Shown here piece by piece: positions 1 to 8,255 of a stretch of 64,000 nt of DNA. The position numbers and the translations under genes were made by a program. Location of the stretch: positions 1-64,000 of the forward strand of contig NZ_CAJHBU010000005.1 of assembly GCF_904846715.1 (NCBI RefSeq), in the 5' to 3' direction. Each line of letters begins with the position of its first letter. Within the stretch, counting starts at the first letter, position 1. The notes under the pieces are model-generated. The model did not search any database. It was given only the letters and a program-made list of their open reading frames with translations, and was not told the origin of the DNA. The DNA comes from Psychrobacter vallis. GTDB lineage: Bacteria; Pseudomonadota; Gammaproteobacteria; Pseudomonadales; Moraxellaceae.

Positions 1-513
1 CTCGTTATAGAGTATTATTTATCTCTTGAAGCAGATGACATCTTTGACGGTGAAGTCGAATTAGATGAAAGTTACTTCGGCGGTGTACGTAAAGGCAAAA
101 GAGGTCGAGGTGCTGCTGGTAAGACAGCGGTGTTTGGTATCCTAAAACGAAATGGTAAGGTTTATACCATTGTCGTAGCAGACACCAAACAAACCACGCT
201 AATGCCCGTTATCAAGCGTAAAATCAAGCCTGACAGCTTTGTTTATACTGACAGCTATCGAAGTTACAATGCCTTGGATGTGAGCGACTTTAAACATTTC
301 AGAGTCAATCACTCTAAAGAGTTTACTTGCGGTAAAAACAATCACATCAATGGTATTGAGAACTTCTGGAATCAGTCTAAACGAACCCTGAGGAAATATA
401 ATGGAATCGATAAGAAGAACTTCCATTTATTTTTAAAAGAGTGCGAGTTTAGATTTAACTATGGGTCACCATCTAATCAGCTTAAAACCCTGAGAAAATG
501 GTGTGATATTTAA
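1..513 (+). CDS. IS1595-family transposase, 3' part (cut by the window edge)
   Basis: The reading frame is open from base 1, so the N-terminal part lies outside the window. The visible 170 residues contain the DDE catalytic region of ISXO2/IS1595-type transposases: ELDESYFGG near residue 20, a VYTDSYRSYN block near 80, and an asparagine/glutamate-rich NGIENFWNQSKR segment near 116 that carries the last acidic catalytic residue. The end RKWCDI is followed at once by the insertion sequence's right terminal repeat. It catalyses cut-and-paste movement of its own element. No frameshift is seen in the visible part, so it may be intact. Family assignment is by motif recognition; the exact IS name is not known. 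Confidence 0.85.
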   Translation, partial: LVIEYYLSLEADDIFDGEVELDESYFGGVRKGKRGRGAAGKTAVFGILKRNGKVYTIVVADTKQTTLMPVIKRKIKPDSFVYTDSYRSYNALDVSDFKHFRVNHSKEFTCGKNNHINGIENFWNQSKRTLRKYNGIDKKNFHLFLKECEFRFNYGSPSNQLKTLRKWCDI

Positions 514-533
514 TCCTTATCTACTACAGCCCC
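1..533 (+). mobile_element. IS1595-type insertion sequence, right end
   Basis: The transposase frame ends at 513. Bases 515-533 read, on the opposite strand, GGGGCTGTAGTAGATAAGG, a G-rich terminus of the kind found at IS1595-family ends, so the element boundary is placed at about 533. IS1595 members usually duplicate 8 bp on insertion, which would make 534-541 the right-hand target copy; the left copy is outside the window. The neighbouring tRNA and terminator are intact. Confidence 0.7.
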
Positions 534-592
534 TTTGTTTTTAAGTCATTCTCGTTCAGATTGAGAACATGCCCTAATCAACTTTCACGCAT

Positions 593-624
593 AAAAAAAG
601 CCTCACTATGAAGTGAGGCTTTTG
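593..624 (-). terminator. Rho-independent terminator after tRNA-Gly
   Basis: A GCCTCAC / GTGAGGC stem with a six-base loop is flanked by an A-run on the left and T-run on the right. Read on the minus strand the hairpin is followed by seven T residues and lies about 20 bp after the tRNA 3' end, so it most likely ends the tRNA transcript. Confidence 0.8.
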
Positions 625-644
625 GTGCTTTTTCAAGCCATATT

Positions 645-719
645 TGGAGCGGGAAAAGAGATTCGAACTCTCGACCCCAACCTTGGCAAGGTTATGCTCT
701 ACCACTGAGCTATTCCCGC
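645..719 (-). tRNA. tRNA-Gly (anticodon GCC)
   Basis: On the minus strand the sequence folds as a full cloverleaf: acceptor arm GCGGGAA pairs with TTCCCGC, the D arm is AGCTCAGTGGTAGAGC, the anticodon loop carries GCC between CCTT and AAGG, and the T arm has GAGAGTTCGAATCTC. The CCA tail is encoded (645-647). No second tRNA is adjacent. The GCC anticodon decodes GGC and GGU. Confidence 0.95.
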
Positions 720-1150
720 TAAATATCAAACCGTAATATCGTTAACGACTACGTCTTGATAGGCTGGCTATTCTAGCAAATATTCTGTACGTGTCAATAT
801 ATTTTTTAAACTTTATTGCGAATATTTTCGCTTTGATCGTCTATCTCATACAAAAACTCACGTAAGTAATTGATTTTATATCAACTACTGCAAGGAGATA
901 AAATTATCATTTTTTTTACTATTTCTTGGGCGCTTACAATCATACGCTGTGTTGTTACTCTTTCTGCATTGGTTTTATCTTGTTAACATTATTATACTTA
1001 TGTCCAATGACAGTTCAGGTAAAATTTTACTGTTTCGGTAGATTAGTAAGCGCTAGTAGAATATTAATAAAAGGCTGCTTTTTTACCCATTTGCTCAGTA
1101 TTTGGTTTGTGCAATTTTACTTTTTATCATTTATGGCGAGGATATTTATT

Positions 1151-1963
1151 ATGAAGAAATTATTAACCACTACTGTGATGGCAGCATCATTGTCAGCACT
1201 TACTCTGACAGGTTGTACAAGTACGACCAATACTGGCGCGGTCGGCGTTGACCGTCAACAGTTGCTCTTAGTCTCTAGCGAGCAAGTGTTGCAGTTATCA
1301 GCGCAAAGTTATGCTAAGACACTACAGGAAGCCCGAGCACGCGGTTTGCTAGATACCAACAAGGCACAACTCAATCGTCTAAAAAACATCTCTAACCGTT
1401 TGATCGGTCAAGTTGGTGTCTATCGCCCAGATGCAGCGAAATGGCAATGGGAAGTGCATACCATTAAGTCAGATCAGCTAAACGCCTTTGTCATGCCAGG
1501 CGGTAAAATTATGTTTTACTCAGGTATCATTGATCGTTTGAATTTAACGGATGATGAAATTGCCGCGATTATGGGTCATGAGATATCGCATGCGCTACGC
1601 GAGCATTCACGTGAACGCCTATCACGCCAATACGCTACACAAACCGGTATCGGTGTCGCTGCTAGCATTTTTGGCTTATCACAAGGTCAGGCAGAGCTAG
1701 CAAACGTCGCAGGTGATTTGGGTTTGAGTCGTCCCCATAGTCGCACCCAAGAAGCTGAAGCCGACCAAATTGGTCTAGAGCTGATGGCACGCGCAGGTTA
1801 CAATCCACAAGCGGCGATTACCCTGTGGCAAAAAATGCAGCGCGCCAGCCAAGGCGAGCCACCTCAGTTCTTGAGTACTCACCCATCAAGTAGCAACCGC
1901 ATTGCTGAACTACAATCATTGATGCCTAAAGTCATGCCACTGTATCAAAAGGCGCGTCGTTAG
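1151..1963 (+). CDS. M48 family metalloprotease, lipoprotein
   Basis: A 270-residue zinc metallopeptidase. The N-terminus is a lipoprotein signal (MKKLLTT..., lipobox LTGC near residue 20), so the mature enzyme should be anchored to a periplasmic membrane face. The zinc motif HEISH is seen near residue 145, with a downstream EAEAD segment giving the third ligand; both are hallmarks of the M48 family (LoiP/YggG-like). The relatives act in envelope protein quality control. The frame extends upstream to 926, but the start at 1151 is preferred because GAGGA lies just upstream and because it places the signal peptide at the N-terminus. A strong terminator follows. Confidence 0.9.
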   Translation: MKKLLTTTVMAASLSALTLTGCTSTTNTGAVGVDRQQLLLVSSEQVLQLSAQSYAKTLQEARARGLLDTNKAQLNRLKNISNRLIGQVGVYRPDAAKWQWEVHTIKSDQLNAFVMPGGKIMFYSGIIDRLNLTDDEIAAIMGHEISHALREHSRERLSRQYATQTGIGVAASIFGLSQGQAELANVAGDLGLSRPHSRTQEAEADQIGLELMARAGYNPQAAITLWQKMQRASQGEPPQFLSTHPSSSNRIAELQSLMPKVMPLYQKARR

Positions 1964-2009
1964 TTGATTTTAAATATGCTGCTTTGAGTCAGCATTGTTA
2001 GAGCATAAG

Positions 2010-2046
2010 AGCAGAGTACAAACGATAAATTGTGCTCTGCTTTTTT
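2010..2046 (+). terminator. Terminator after the M48 protease gene
   Basis: AGCAGAGTAC pairs with GTGCTCTGCT (one G-U pair) around an 11-base loop and is followed by six T residues. It ends the protease transcript. Confidence 0.85.
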
Positions 2047-2165
2047 ATGTAAAAAATGAGAATACGCTTTAGAAACAGGCGCTACGCAATAGCCTGCCAT
2101 ACAGCCAATCGCCTCTGCTATAATGGACACGACACGCCATTTTTACGCGGCTAAATACCATTAAA

Positions 2166-2295
2166 TATAGTCAGGTCGATATAAAAAAGCGTCAGCAAGA
2201 CTGGGATACATTTTTTGTAGCCTCTGGCAGCAACGGCACAGCCAGCAAGAAAAAATTGTGCCAGTCTCGCGTCATCATATCGTGTATCGACTATA
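2166..2295 (+). repeat. Dispersed palindromic repeat, copy 1
   Basis: A 130-bp non-coding unit bounded by TATAGTC and GACTATA. Its interior shares the core CCTCTG...GGCACAGC.AGCAAGAAAAA..TTGTGCCAGTCTCGCGTC with four other places in the window (near 17880, 23860, 25730 and 29890). The outer segments GACTGGGATA-T-rich and TTGTGCCAGTC are complementary, so the unit can form one long imperfect hairpin. It lies between the protease and bolA and has no open frame. Confidence 0.75.
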
Positions 2296-2315
2296 CAATA
2301 CATTAAAGGATTGTT

Positions 2316-2636
2316 ATGAGTGCCACCCCTACCGCTGATGCGCTGGAAGCTGAACTACAAGCATTACAACCGCAATATTTAGAGCTGATAAATGAGTCGA
2401 TGGATCATGCGGGTTATTTTGAAGGTAAAGAAAGTCATTTTAAACTGACTATCGTCAGTGATGCCTTTGATGGCAAAAGATTGGTCGCTCGTCATCAATT
2501 AATATATGGGCAAGTTACCTCGTTATTAACCTCTCAAGGTGGCCAAGTACACGCTCTGGCTATTCACGCTTACACGCCAACAGAATGGCAAGGTCAAAGC
2601 CCTGATAGCCCGTTGTGCGCTGGACAGAACAAATAG
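2316..2636 (+). CDS. BolA family protein
   Basis: A 106-residue protein with the BolA/YrbA fold signature: HFKLTIVSDAFDGKRLVARHQLIYGQV (roughly residues 41-67) followed by HALAIHAYTPTEW. BolA proteins pair with monothiol glutaredoxins and take part in iron-sulfur handling and stress-linked morphology control. AAAGGA lies six bases before the ATG. The short N-terminal extension is alanine/glutamate-rich. The next gene (SirB2-like) begins 60 bp downstream on the same strand, so the two may be cotranscribed. Whether this is BolA itself or the IbaG paralogue is not settled. Confidence 0.85.
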   Translation: MSATPTADALEAELQALQPQYLELINESMDHAGYFEGKESHFKLTIVSDAFDGKRLVARHQLIYGQVTSLLTSQGGQVHALAIHAYTPTEWQGQSPDSPLCAGQNK

Positions 2637-2696
2637 CAAACGGTATCTAAGTATAAATACGCTGAAAAACTGCCATTTTAGAGGAAACGATATCCA

Positions 2697-3056
2697 ATGA
2701 AACATTTACATATGCTGATGGCCGTACTGGTTGTTGTGTTGTTTTTATACCAGAGCTACTTAGTATTAAGCGCAAACAGACAAGCGCCTCGTGCGGTCAA
2801 AATAGCCAATCATATTGTCTATGCCCTCGTGATTGTGTCAGGCGCTGTCATGTTAATGCAGCTCATGAGTGCCAACGCACCCGTACAATGGGTCTTTGCC
2901 AAAATCATCTTACTGGTTGCAGCTATTAGTTCTAGTATAAAGGCGTTTAATACTCATGCGACGCCAACGCAAAGAAAGACCGGCATTCTCATTGCCGCGG
3001 TGGCTTATATCGGTATCGTCATACTTGCCTTTAGCAAGCCTGAAAACTTATTTTGA
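2697..3056 (+). CDS. SirB2-family small membrane protein
   Basis: A 119-residue hydrophobic protein with four predicted membrane segments (about residues 4-24, 40-60, 67-85, 97-114) and the compact layout of the SirB2 family (once named invasion gene expression up-regulator). No catalytic residues are known for the family and its biochemical role is unclear. GAGGAAAC precedes the start. It follows the bolA-like gene at a 60-bp distance and probably shares its transcript. Confidence 0.75.
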   Translation: MKHLHMLMAVLVVVLFLYQSYLVLSANRQAPRAVKIANHIVYALVIVSGAVMLMQLMSANAPVQWVFAKIILLVAAISSSIKAFNTHATPTQRKTGILIAAVAYIGIVILAFSKPENLF

Positions 3057-3221
3057 TAAATGTTTGAAAGTAGCGCTGAGCGTCGCACAAATTGTCATAT
3101 TCGAGCGTGTTGAGCATTCACAAATAAGGTTAACAAATATTAAATAGCCAATATCTTAATCCGGTTAATTTTGCTATCTTAAATAAACACAAATACCATA
3201 ATTCGGCTTGATGGAGCAGCT

Positions 3222-3623
3222 ATGAAAACCTTTACTACAGCGACATTACTGGCGGCAGCTGGCGTTTTCGGTCTCTCAGGCTGTGCCACTACGAGTAATA
3301 TAACACCGCAATATGTACCGCCAAGCACTTATCAAAATTATGACTGCCAAGCGCTCAACCAAGAGTATGTCCGTGTCAATCGCTATGTAGACGCGGCGCG
3401 TAACGAGCAATCAACCTTATCCACCTCAGGTATCGGCGTTGGGGTTTCTGCAGGACGCTGGGGGATCTCACCCAACATCAGTTTTGGCGTTGGCAAAAGC
3501 AACGATACCAAAGCGCGCGATGCAAAATTATCGCGGCTATACGGCGAACGTGATGCCATTGTGCAAATAGCTCGTATTCAACGTTGTAGCTTTGCCAACG
3601 GCGTTAAGACTTATGGCGAGTAG
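3222..3623 (+). CDS. Small hypothetical lipoprotein
   Basis: A 133-residue protein with a lipoprotein signal (lipobox LSGC at about residue 21). The mature part has a cysteine at the end of YQNYDC, a small-residue region rich in glycine and serine (about residues 66-92) and a second cysteine in RIQRCSF. Two cysteines and the glycine-rich stretch suggest a small envelope protein with one disulfide. No enzymatic motif is seen and I do not recognise the family. The gene is preceded by GGAGCAG and followed by a bidirectional terminator. Confidence 0.75.
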   Translation: MKTFTTATLLAAAGVFGLSGCATTSNITPQYVPPSTYQNYDCQALNQEYVRVNRYVDAARNEQSTLSTSGIGVGVSAGRWGISPNISFGVGKSNDTKARDAKLSRLYGERDAIVQIARIQRCSFANGVKTYGE

Positions 3624-3672
3624 AATCGACTAAGTAAGTACAAAACCGCGCCATCATAATTCTTATACAACG

Positions 3673-3711
3673 AAAAAAGCCAACACATTATCGATGTATT
3701 GGCTTTTTTTA
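3673..3711. terminator. Bidirectional terminator between convergent genes
   Basis: AAGCCAACACA pairs with TGTATTGGCTT, with A-run and T-run on either side, between the lipoprotein gene (+) and trxC (-). It can work in both directions. Confidence 0.8.
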
Positions 3712-3781
3712 TATCTATCGCTCTAAATGTAATGGACAAAGCAGAGGTAATGGACAAAACCCAAGCAAAAAATCTTGGACG

Positions 3782-4222
3782 TTATGAATTCCTCAAGCTC
3801 CGCACCCATTGGACAATTTGGTCACTCGGTAATGCGCCTGACTGCCGTGCGATTTCTTTGCCATTTTTAAAAGCCACCATAGTGGGCAAACTACGAATAT
3901 TATAAGGTGCGGCGGCTTGCTCGTATTTATCCGTTTGTATCTTGGCAAAGACCACTTGCGGCAACTGACTGGCCGCCGCTTTGAACTCCGGTGCCATCAT
4001 CAAACATGGTTGACACCAGCTCGCCCAAAAATCAACGATGGTCAATATCTCATTTTTTTGAATGACTTTATGAATCGTTTGGGCGCTCAGCTCGTGAGGC
4101 CGAGCCGTCAATAACGGTTGGCTACATTTACCGCAATTCGGTGCGGCAGTTAGCTTTTCCACGGGTACACGATTGGTCGCTTGGCAATGCGGACAGACTA
4201 AATGAAGGCTTTGCTCACTCAT
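3782..4222 (-). CDS. trxC: Thioredoxin 2 (TrxC)
   Basis: A 146-residue protein with the two-part structure of TrxC: an N-terminal zinc finger (CPHC near residue 10 and CGKC near 30) and a thioredoxin domain with the active site WCQPC in FWASWCQPC near residue 62. The cis-proline region RSLPTMV and the GKEIARQSGA segment are also present. It reduces protein disulfides in the cytosol and in E. coli is part of the oxidative stress response. The start at 4222 is chosen over an upstream in-frame ATG at 4261 because AGGAG lies eight bases before it and it opens directly into the zinc finger. Confidence 0.93.
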   Translation of the reverse strand: MSEQSLHLVCPHCQATNRVPVEKLTAAPNCGKCSQPLLTARPHELSAQTIHKVIQKNEILTIVDFWASWCQPCLMMAPEFKAAASQLPQVVFAKIQTDKYEQAAAPYNIRSLPTMVAFKNGKEIARQSGALPSDQIVQWVRSLRNS

Positions 4223-4338
4223 TATAAGACTCCTATATAAATCGTATGGACACTCATCCACGATAGATTGGTAATATGGCTTACACGATAGCTTAGTATC
4301 ATTTAAGATAACAGCTTTGATGTGTCATCTCATTTGTT

Positions 4339-5211
4339 TTATTGTCCAAGGACATTGATCGGTATTTTTAAATAACGCGTACCATTGTCTTCTGGCTTTG
4401 GAAAATGACCAGCATCAATGTTGACCTGTACTGATGGAATAATCAAGCGCGGCATCTCCAAAGTTGCATCGCGGCGCTCACGCATCTGCACAAACTCAGC
4501 TTCATTAATTCCGTCTTTAACATGAATGTTGCCCAGTTTTTGCGCAGCAACCGTGGTCGTTGGACAATGCTTGCGGCCTTGACTTGGATAGTCATGACAC
4601 AGATACATGATCGTGTCTTCTGGGAGCGCCAACAGCTTTTGGATCGAATGATACAGGGTTGCGGCATCCCCTCCTGGGAAGTCGCAGCGAGCCGTACCCA
4701 CGTCGGGAGCAAATAACGTATCACCAACGAAGACCACGGTTTTTTCTTTATCAGTGGCCATATAAGCCATATCAGCACGTGTGTGGCCGGGTACGTACAT
4801 GGCGGTAATAGTGATGTCGCCTAGTGCTAGCGTCTCTCCATCATCTGTCAAAATATCAAACTGACTGGCATCGGTGCGAAAGCTGGTATCAAAATTAAAA
4901 ATTTGCTTAAATATTTTTTGTACTTCAGTGATGTGTTGACCGATGACTAATTTTCCGCCCAGCTTTTCTTTTACATGGATAGCAGCAGACAGGTGGTCTG
5001 CATGCGCATGGGTCTCGATAATATAGAGCAGCTCCCAACCATGCTCATGTACAAACGTAATGACTTCATCAACGCTACTGGTTCCCGTACGACCTGATTT
5101 TGAATCGAAATCCAATACTGGATCAATGACAGCACACACTTGCTGCTGTACGTCCGCAAGCACATGGGTATAAGTTTCTGTGTCGCTGTGTAAGAATGAA
5201 TGAACTTGCAT
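4339..5211 (-). CDS. Metallo-beta-lactamase-fold hydrolase, persulfide dioxygenase / Blh type
   Basis: A 290-residue MBL-fold enzyme. Visible metal-binding motifs are ETHAHADHLSA near residue 65, the histidine in VPGHT near 140, the aspartate of FVGDTLF near 165, and the C-terminal CHDYPS near 205. This set matches the ETHE1/Blh group, which oxidises glutathione persulfide to sulfite using iron. The neighbours support that role: the divergent gene is a BigR-like sulfide-responsive repressor, and further on come a SulP transporter and two DUF442 proteins. In the bigR systems of plant bacteria Blh is a fusion of DUF442 and MBL domains; here they are separate genes. AAAGAGG precedes the start. 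Confidence 0.85.
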   Translation of the reverse strand: MQVHSFLHSDTETYTHVLADVQQQVCAVIDPVLDFDSKSGRTGTSSVDEVITFVHEHGWELLYIIETHAHADHLSAAIHVKEKLGGKLVIGQHITEVQKIFKQIFNFDTSFRTDASQFDILTDDGETLALGDITITAMYVPGHTRADMAYMATDKEKTVVFVGDTLFAPDVGTARCDFPGGDAATLYHSIQKLLALPEDTIMYLCHDYPSQGRKHCPTTTVAAQKLGNIHVKDGINEAEFVQMRERRDATLEMPRLIIPSVQVNIDAGHFPKPEDNGTRYLKIPINVLGQ

Positions 5212-5463
5212 GGCTACCTCTTTGCTTTATATAGGAATGTTTTATTTTCCAATGAATTCTTAAGTATACTGTGCTTGTTTATCATATTGGCATGCACATA
5301 CTCATTGATGATGAATACCAATATAGCAATCATAAAACAATTTATCAATTTATATAATGTAAATAATGATAACTTGCTATACCTTGTAATATCATTGATA
5401 ATTCACTATATCTTATCTATCAACTCTACCCTTTTTACCTATGCCTCATATAAGGAGCTCGCT
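5212..5463. promoter_or_regulatory. AT-rich divergent promoter region between the hydrolase and the repressor
   Basis: About 250 bp, strongly AT-rich, separating two divergently transcribed genes. BigR-type regulators control such regions in relatives, so an operator is expected here. I could not pick out one convincing palindrome. The frame of the repressor is open back to 5200, but its codons here encode an unlikely hydrophobic N-terminus. Confidence 0.4.
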
Positions 5464-5871
5464 CTGACTACGTCCACTTCAGCATTGAGCACATCTACTA
5501 CTGGCGCTAGTGATGACATTTCTCCCAGCGTAACAGATTTCGTGCCCAAAGACTCTGCGCCTAAAGACTTGGCTGAGCAAATGCAACAAGCATCCATGCA
5601 AGCCAGCCAACTATTGAAGTCGCTATCGCACCCTGATCGCTTATTGCTCTTGTGTCAGCTGACGCAAGGGGAATACTGCGTTAGTGAACTTGAGAGCTTA
5701 GTCGGTGTCGGTCAACCAAGCTTGTCGCAGCAACTGGGTATCCTACGCAAGGATGCGCTGGTTACGACACGCCGTGAAGGCAAGCAAATTTACTATAGCA
5801 TCGCAAGTGACGATGCTTTAGCGGTACTAGAGCTGCTTTATCAACGTTTCTGTGCCAAAACCGACGGCTAG
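5464..5871 (+). CDS. ArsR-family repressor, BigR/YgaV-like
   Basis: About 135 residues, ending in a winged-helix ArsR domain: LLKSLSHPDRLLLLCQL, then GEYCVSELE, then the recognition helix GVGQPSLSQQLGILRKD and the wing TTRREGKQIYYSI. The cysteine in GEYCV and the cysteine in the C-terminal QRFCAK correspond in position to the redox pair of BigR/SqrR persulfide sensors. The start is uncertain: a perfect AAGGAG (5452-5457) is six bases before a CTG (5464); TTG at 5485 and ATG at 5581 are alternatives, the last without a ribosome site. It should repress the divergent hydrolase and the following sulfur genes until polysulfide accumulates. Confidence 0.85.
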   Translation: MTTSTSALSTSTTGASDDISPSVTDFVPKDSAPKDLAEQMQQASMQASQLLKSLSHPDRLLLLCQLTQGEYCVSELESLVGVGQPSLSQQLGILRKDALVTTRREGKQIYYSIASDDALAVLELLYQRFCAKTDG

Positions 5872-5908
5872 CTTATCGACGAACGCTTGGCTTTGATTAA
5901 CTTTTATT

Positions 5909-7648
5909 GTGATGACTACTGCTATGCCTTCTATTGCTGCTCGTCTGATTCCTACTTGGTTGCGCCAGTACCAGCTGTCTGATTTGCCAACTGACGTCAT
6001 CGCTGGGTTGGTCGTCGGTGTGCTGGTCATTCCACAAAGCTTGGGTTATGCCGTGCTAGCAGGATTGCCACCCGTCTATGGACTATATGCGGCCATCGTG
6101 CCCGTCATTGTGTATGCATGGATAGGCTCAAGTAATATTCAAGCGGTTGGGCCTGTCGCTATCACTGCCATTATGACGGCCAGTAGCCTGCATCCTTATG
6201 CCGCACAAGGCAGTCAACAGTACTTACTGATGGCAAGCTTGCTGTCACTGATGGTCGGTGTGTTGTTATGGTTGGCAGGTCAGCTCAAGCTTGGTTGGAT
6301 TATGCAGTTTATCAGTCGCGGCGTTTCGGCGGGCTTTATCAGTGGCGCAGCAATATTGATTTTTGTCAGTCAGCTGAAGTATCTGACGGCCATTCCTATC
6401 GCAGGAAACGGCTTGCTTGGTTATTTATCGAGTATGCAGATGTATGCGCAGCAGCTACATCCGCCAACTTTGCTTATTGGTATGACCGCCTTTGCGCTTT
6501 TGGTTGCCAATCGCTACGCCAGCAAATGGGTATGGCAATCTTGGTTGTCATCCGCTTACGCCAAATGGGCCGAACGTTTATTTCCGCTTATCTTGCTGGG
6601 TGTTGCCATACTATTGAGCATCGGCCTGCACTGGACGACAAATGGCGTAGCAACGATTGGCAGTATCCCGCAAGGGCTGCCGACCTTTACCCTTCCCTAT
6701 GTACCTAACTTTGATGAAGCGCTTAATTTATTGCCTAGTGCAGGGCTGATGGCGCTGATTATTTTTGTCTCCAGCAGCTCAGTCGCTAACAATTATGCTC
6801 GCCTGCGCGGTGAAGCATTTGATGCTAATCGTGAGCTGACTGGATTAGGACTTGCCAATATGGCTGGCGGATTTTTTCAAAGCTTTACGGTAGCTGGTGG
6901 GTTTTCGCGGACGGCTATCAATGCCGACTCAGGTGCCAAAACGCCTGTCGCCAGTCTAATGACCGTGGTGGTAATGATTGCCGCTTTAATCGCTTTTGGC
7001 AATGCTCTAGCACCGCTGCCTTATGCCTTGTTAGGTGCGACCATCATGGCGTCCATCATCGGTCTCGTTGATATGACAACCTTTAAATCAGCATGGCAAC
7101 GTGACCGCTTGGATGCTGCCAGCTTTATGGCAGCATTCGTGGGTGTACTGATATTTGGGTTAAATACGGGTCTGGTCATTGGTCTGATGGTGTCGTTTGC
7201 TAGCTTGATTTGGCAATCAAGCAAACCGCACGTCGCGATTGTGGGTCAACTGGCAGGTACGGGGCACTTTCGCAATATCAATCGCCATAACGTGGTGACT
7301 TTTAGCAATTTACTCATGCTGCGTATTGATGAGAGCATATTTTTTGGCAATAGCGAATCTGTCCATCGCCGTGTCGTCCAAGCCACCCAGCAATATCCAA
7401 AAGCTCATGAGATTATCCTCATAATGTCAGCGGTCAATCACATTGATTTGACGGGGCAAGAGATGCTTATTAGTCTCAATCAGGAGCTTTTAGTTCAAAA
7501 CAAGCATCTGAACTTTAGCTTTATCAAAGGGCCTGTGATGGATATCATTGAGCATACACCGATTATTACCGAACTGTCAGGGCACGTTTATCTTAGTACC
7601 ATGGATGCGGTAAATGCCTTAAAAGATACATATAGCCCCATAACTTAA
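5909..7648 (+). CDS. SulP family anion transporter with STAS domain
   Basis: A 579-residue inner-membrane protein. The N-terminal two thirds hold about ten to twelve hydrophobic segments with SulP signatures (VIPQSLGYAVLAGLPPVYGLYAA near residue 42 and a GFF..FTVAGGFSRTAIN block near 320). The C-terminal part (about 455-570) is a cytoplasmic STAS domain with MSAVNHIDLTGQEML. The family moves sulfate or other anions. Because it follows the BigR-like repressor by 37 bp within a sulfide-oxidation cluster, export of sulfite or sulfate is the likely job here; that is inference. The start could be GTG at 5909 or ATG at 5912; neither has a clear ribosome site, which suggests coupling to the upstream gene. 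Confidence 0.88.
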   Translation: MMTTAMPSIAARLIPTWLRQYQLSDLPTDVIAGLVVGVLVIPQSLGYAVLAGLPPVYGLYAAIVPVIVYAWIGSSNIQAVGPVAITAIMTASSLHPYAAQGSQQYLLMASLLSLMVGVLLWLAGQLKLGWIMQFISRGVSAGFISGAAILIFVSQLKYLTAIPIAGNGLLGYLSSMQMYAQQLHPPTLLIGMTAFALLVANRYASKWVWQSWLSSAYAKWAERLFPLILLGVAILLSIGLHWTTNGVATIGSIPQGLPTFTLPYVPNFDEALNLLPSAGLMALIIFVSSSSVANNYARLRGEAFDANRELTGLGLANMAGGFFQSFTVAGGFSRTAINADSGAKTPVASLMTVVVMIAALIAFGNALAPLPYALLGATIMASIIGLVDMTTFKSAWQRDRLDAASFMAAFVGVLIFGLNTGLVIGLMVSFASLIWQSSKPHVAIVGQLAGTGHFRNINRHNVVTFSNLLMLRIDESIFFGNSESVHRRVVQATQQYPKAHEIILIMSAVNHIDLTGQEMLISLNQELLVQNKHLNFSFIKGPVMDIIEHTPIITELSGHVYLSTMDAVNALKDTYSPIT

Positions 7649-7709
7649 ATGTTGTTACATTCATGATTGTTATTGTCTGTGACAAAATATAGGTATGATA
7701 ACAGCTGTG

Positions 7710-7728
7710 TTATGCTAAATTAGCATAA
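7710..7728. promoter_or_regulatory. Perfect palindrome upstream of the DUF442 genes, candidate operator
   Basis: TTATGCTAAATTAGCATAA: two 9-bp arms around a single central A, 67 bp before the first DUF442 start. It is not followed by a T-run and the loop would be too short for a terminator, so a dimeric DNA-binding protein is the likelier reader. The BigR-like repressor of the same cluster is the obvious candidate, by position only. Confidence 0.5.
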
Positions 7729-7795
7729 AGAAATAACGCTTAGCTATAACACTAAATACCCTATCGCCTTTTAATATATATGACCGAAGCTACTT

Positions 7796-8122
7796 ATGAC
7801 TGACAATGTAACTATCTATAAGCAAATTTACCCAAGCCAATGCGTAAAAATTGCTGAGCTTGGTTATCGTTCCGTGCTCAATATTCGTCCCGATGCTGAA
7901 ACAGAGACCCAGCCCAATAGCTGTGACTTGGCCAGCGCAACGGCGAAAGCCAATTTGACCTATCATCATTTGCCCTTCGATGATGAGCGATTGAGTATGG
8001 CGACTGTCGAACAGTTTGCTGATTTTTATCGTGCCATGCCCAAACCCATACTGATGTTTTGCGGGACAGGCGCACGCGCCAAGCTGCTGTATCAAAGTGC
8101 ATTGATGCAAGGGTTGCTATAA
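7796..8122 (+). CDS. DUF442 (TIGR01244) sulfurtransferase-like protein, first copy
   Basis: A 108-residue protein of the DUF442 family, the small phosphatase/rhodanese-fold domain found at the N-terminus of Blh fusion proteins. It shares with the next gene the pattern ...YRSVLNIRPD-E... (about residues 24-35), VEQFADFY and a C-terminal active loop, here CGTGAR. The loop keeps the cysteine and the arginine four residues on, but the second position is glycine where the next copy has arginine. The role is probably handling of persulfide sulfur. The start ATG has no obvious ribosome site. Tandem duplication with the next gene is likely. Confidence 0.8.
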   Translation: MTDNVTIYKQIYPSQCVKIAELGYRSVLNIRPDAETETQPNSCDLASATAKANLTYHHLPFDDERLSMATVEQFADFYRAMPKPILMFCGTGARAKLLYQSALMQGLL

Positions 8123-8255
8123 AGAGTGATTATAAGAATATTATGACGCTTACATATCGCCCCTTTAGAAAACCACTCATTCAGCTTACGCTTAAACGCT
8201 GTGTTTCCAAATCAAATCTGTCATTCTTTCATAGACAAAATAAAAAGGAGCTCTC

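Noticed and set aside
926..1150. N-terminal extension of the M48 protease frame
   Set aside because: It would bury the lipoprotein signal and lacks a ribosome site; the ATG at 1151 has GAGGA before it.
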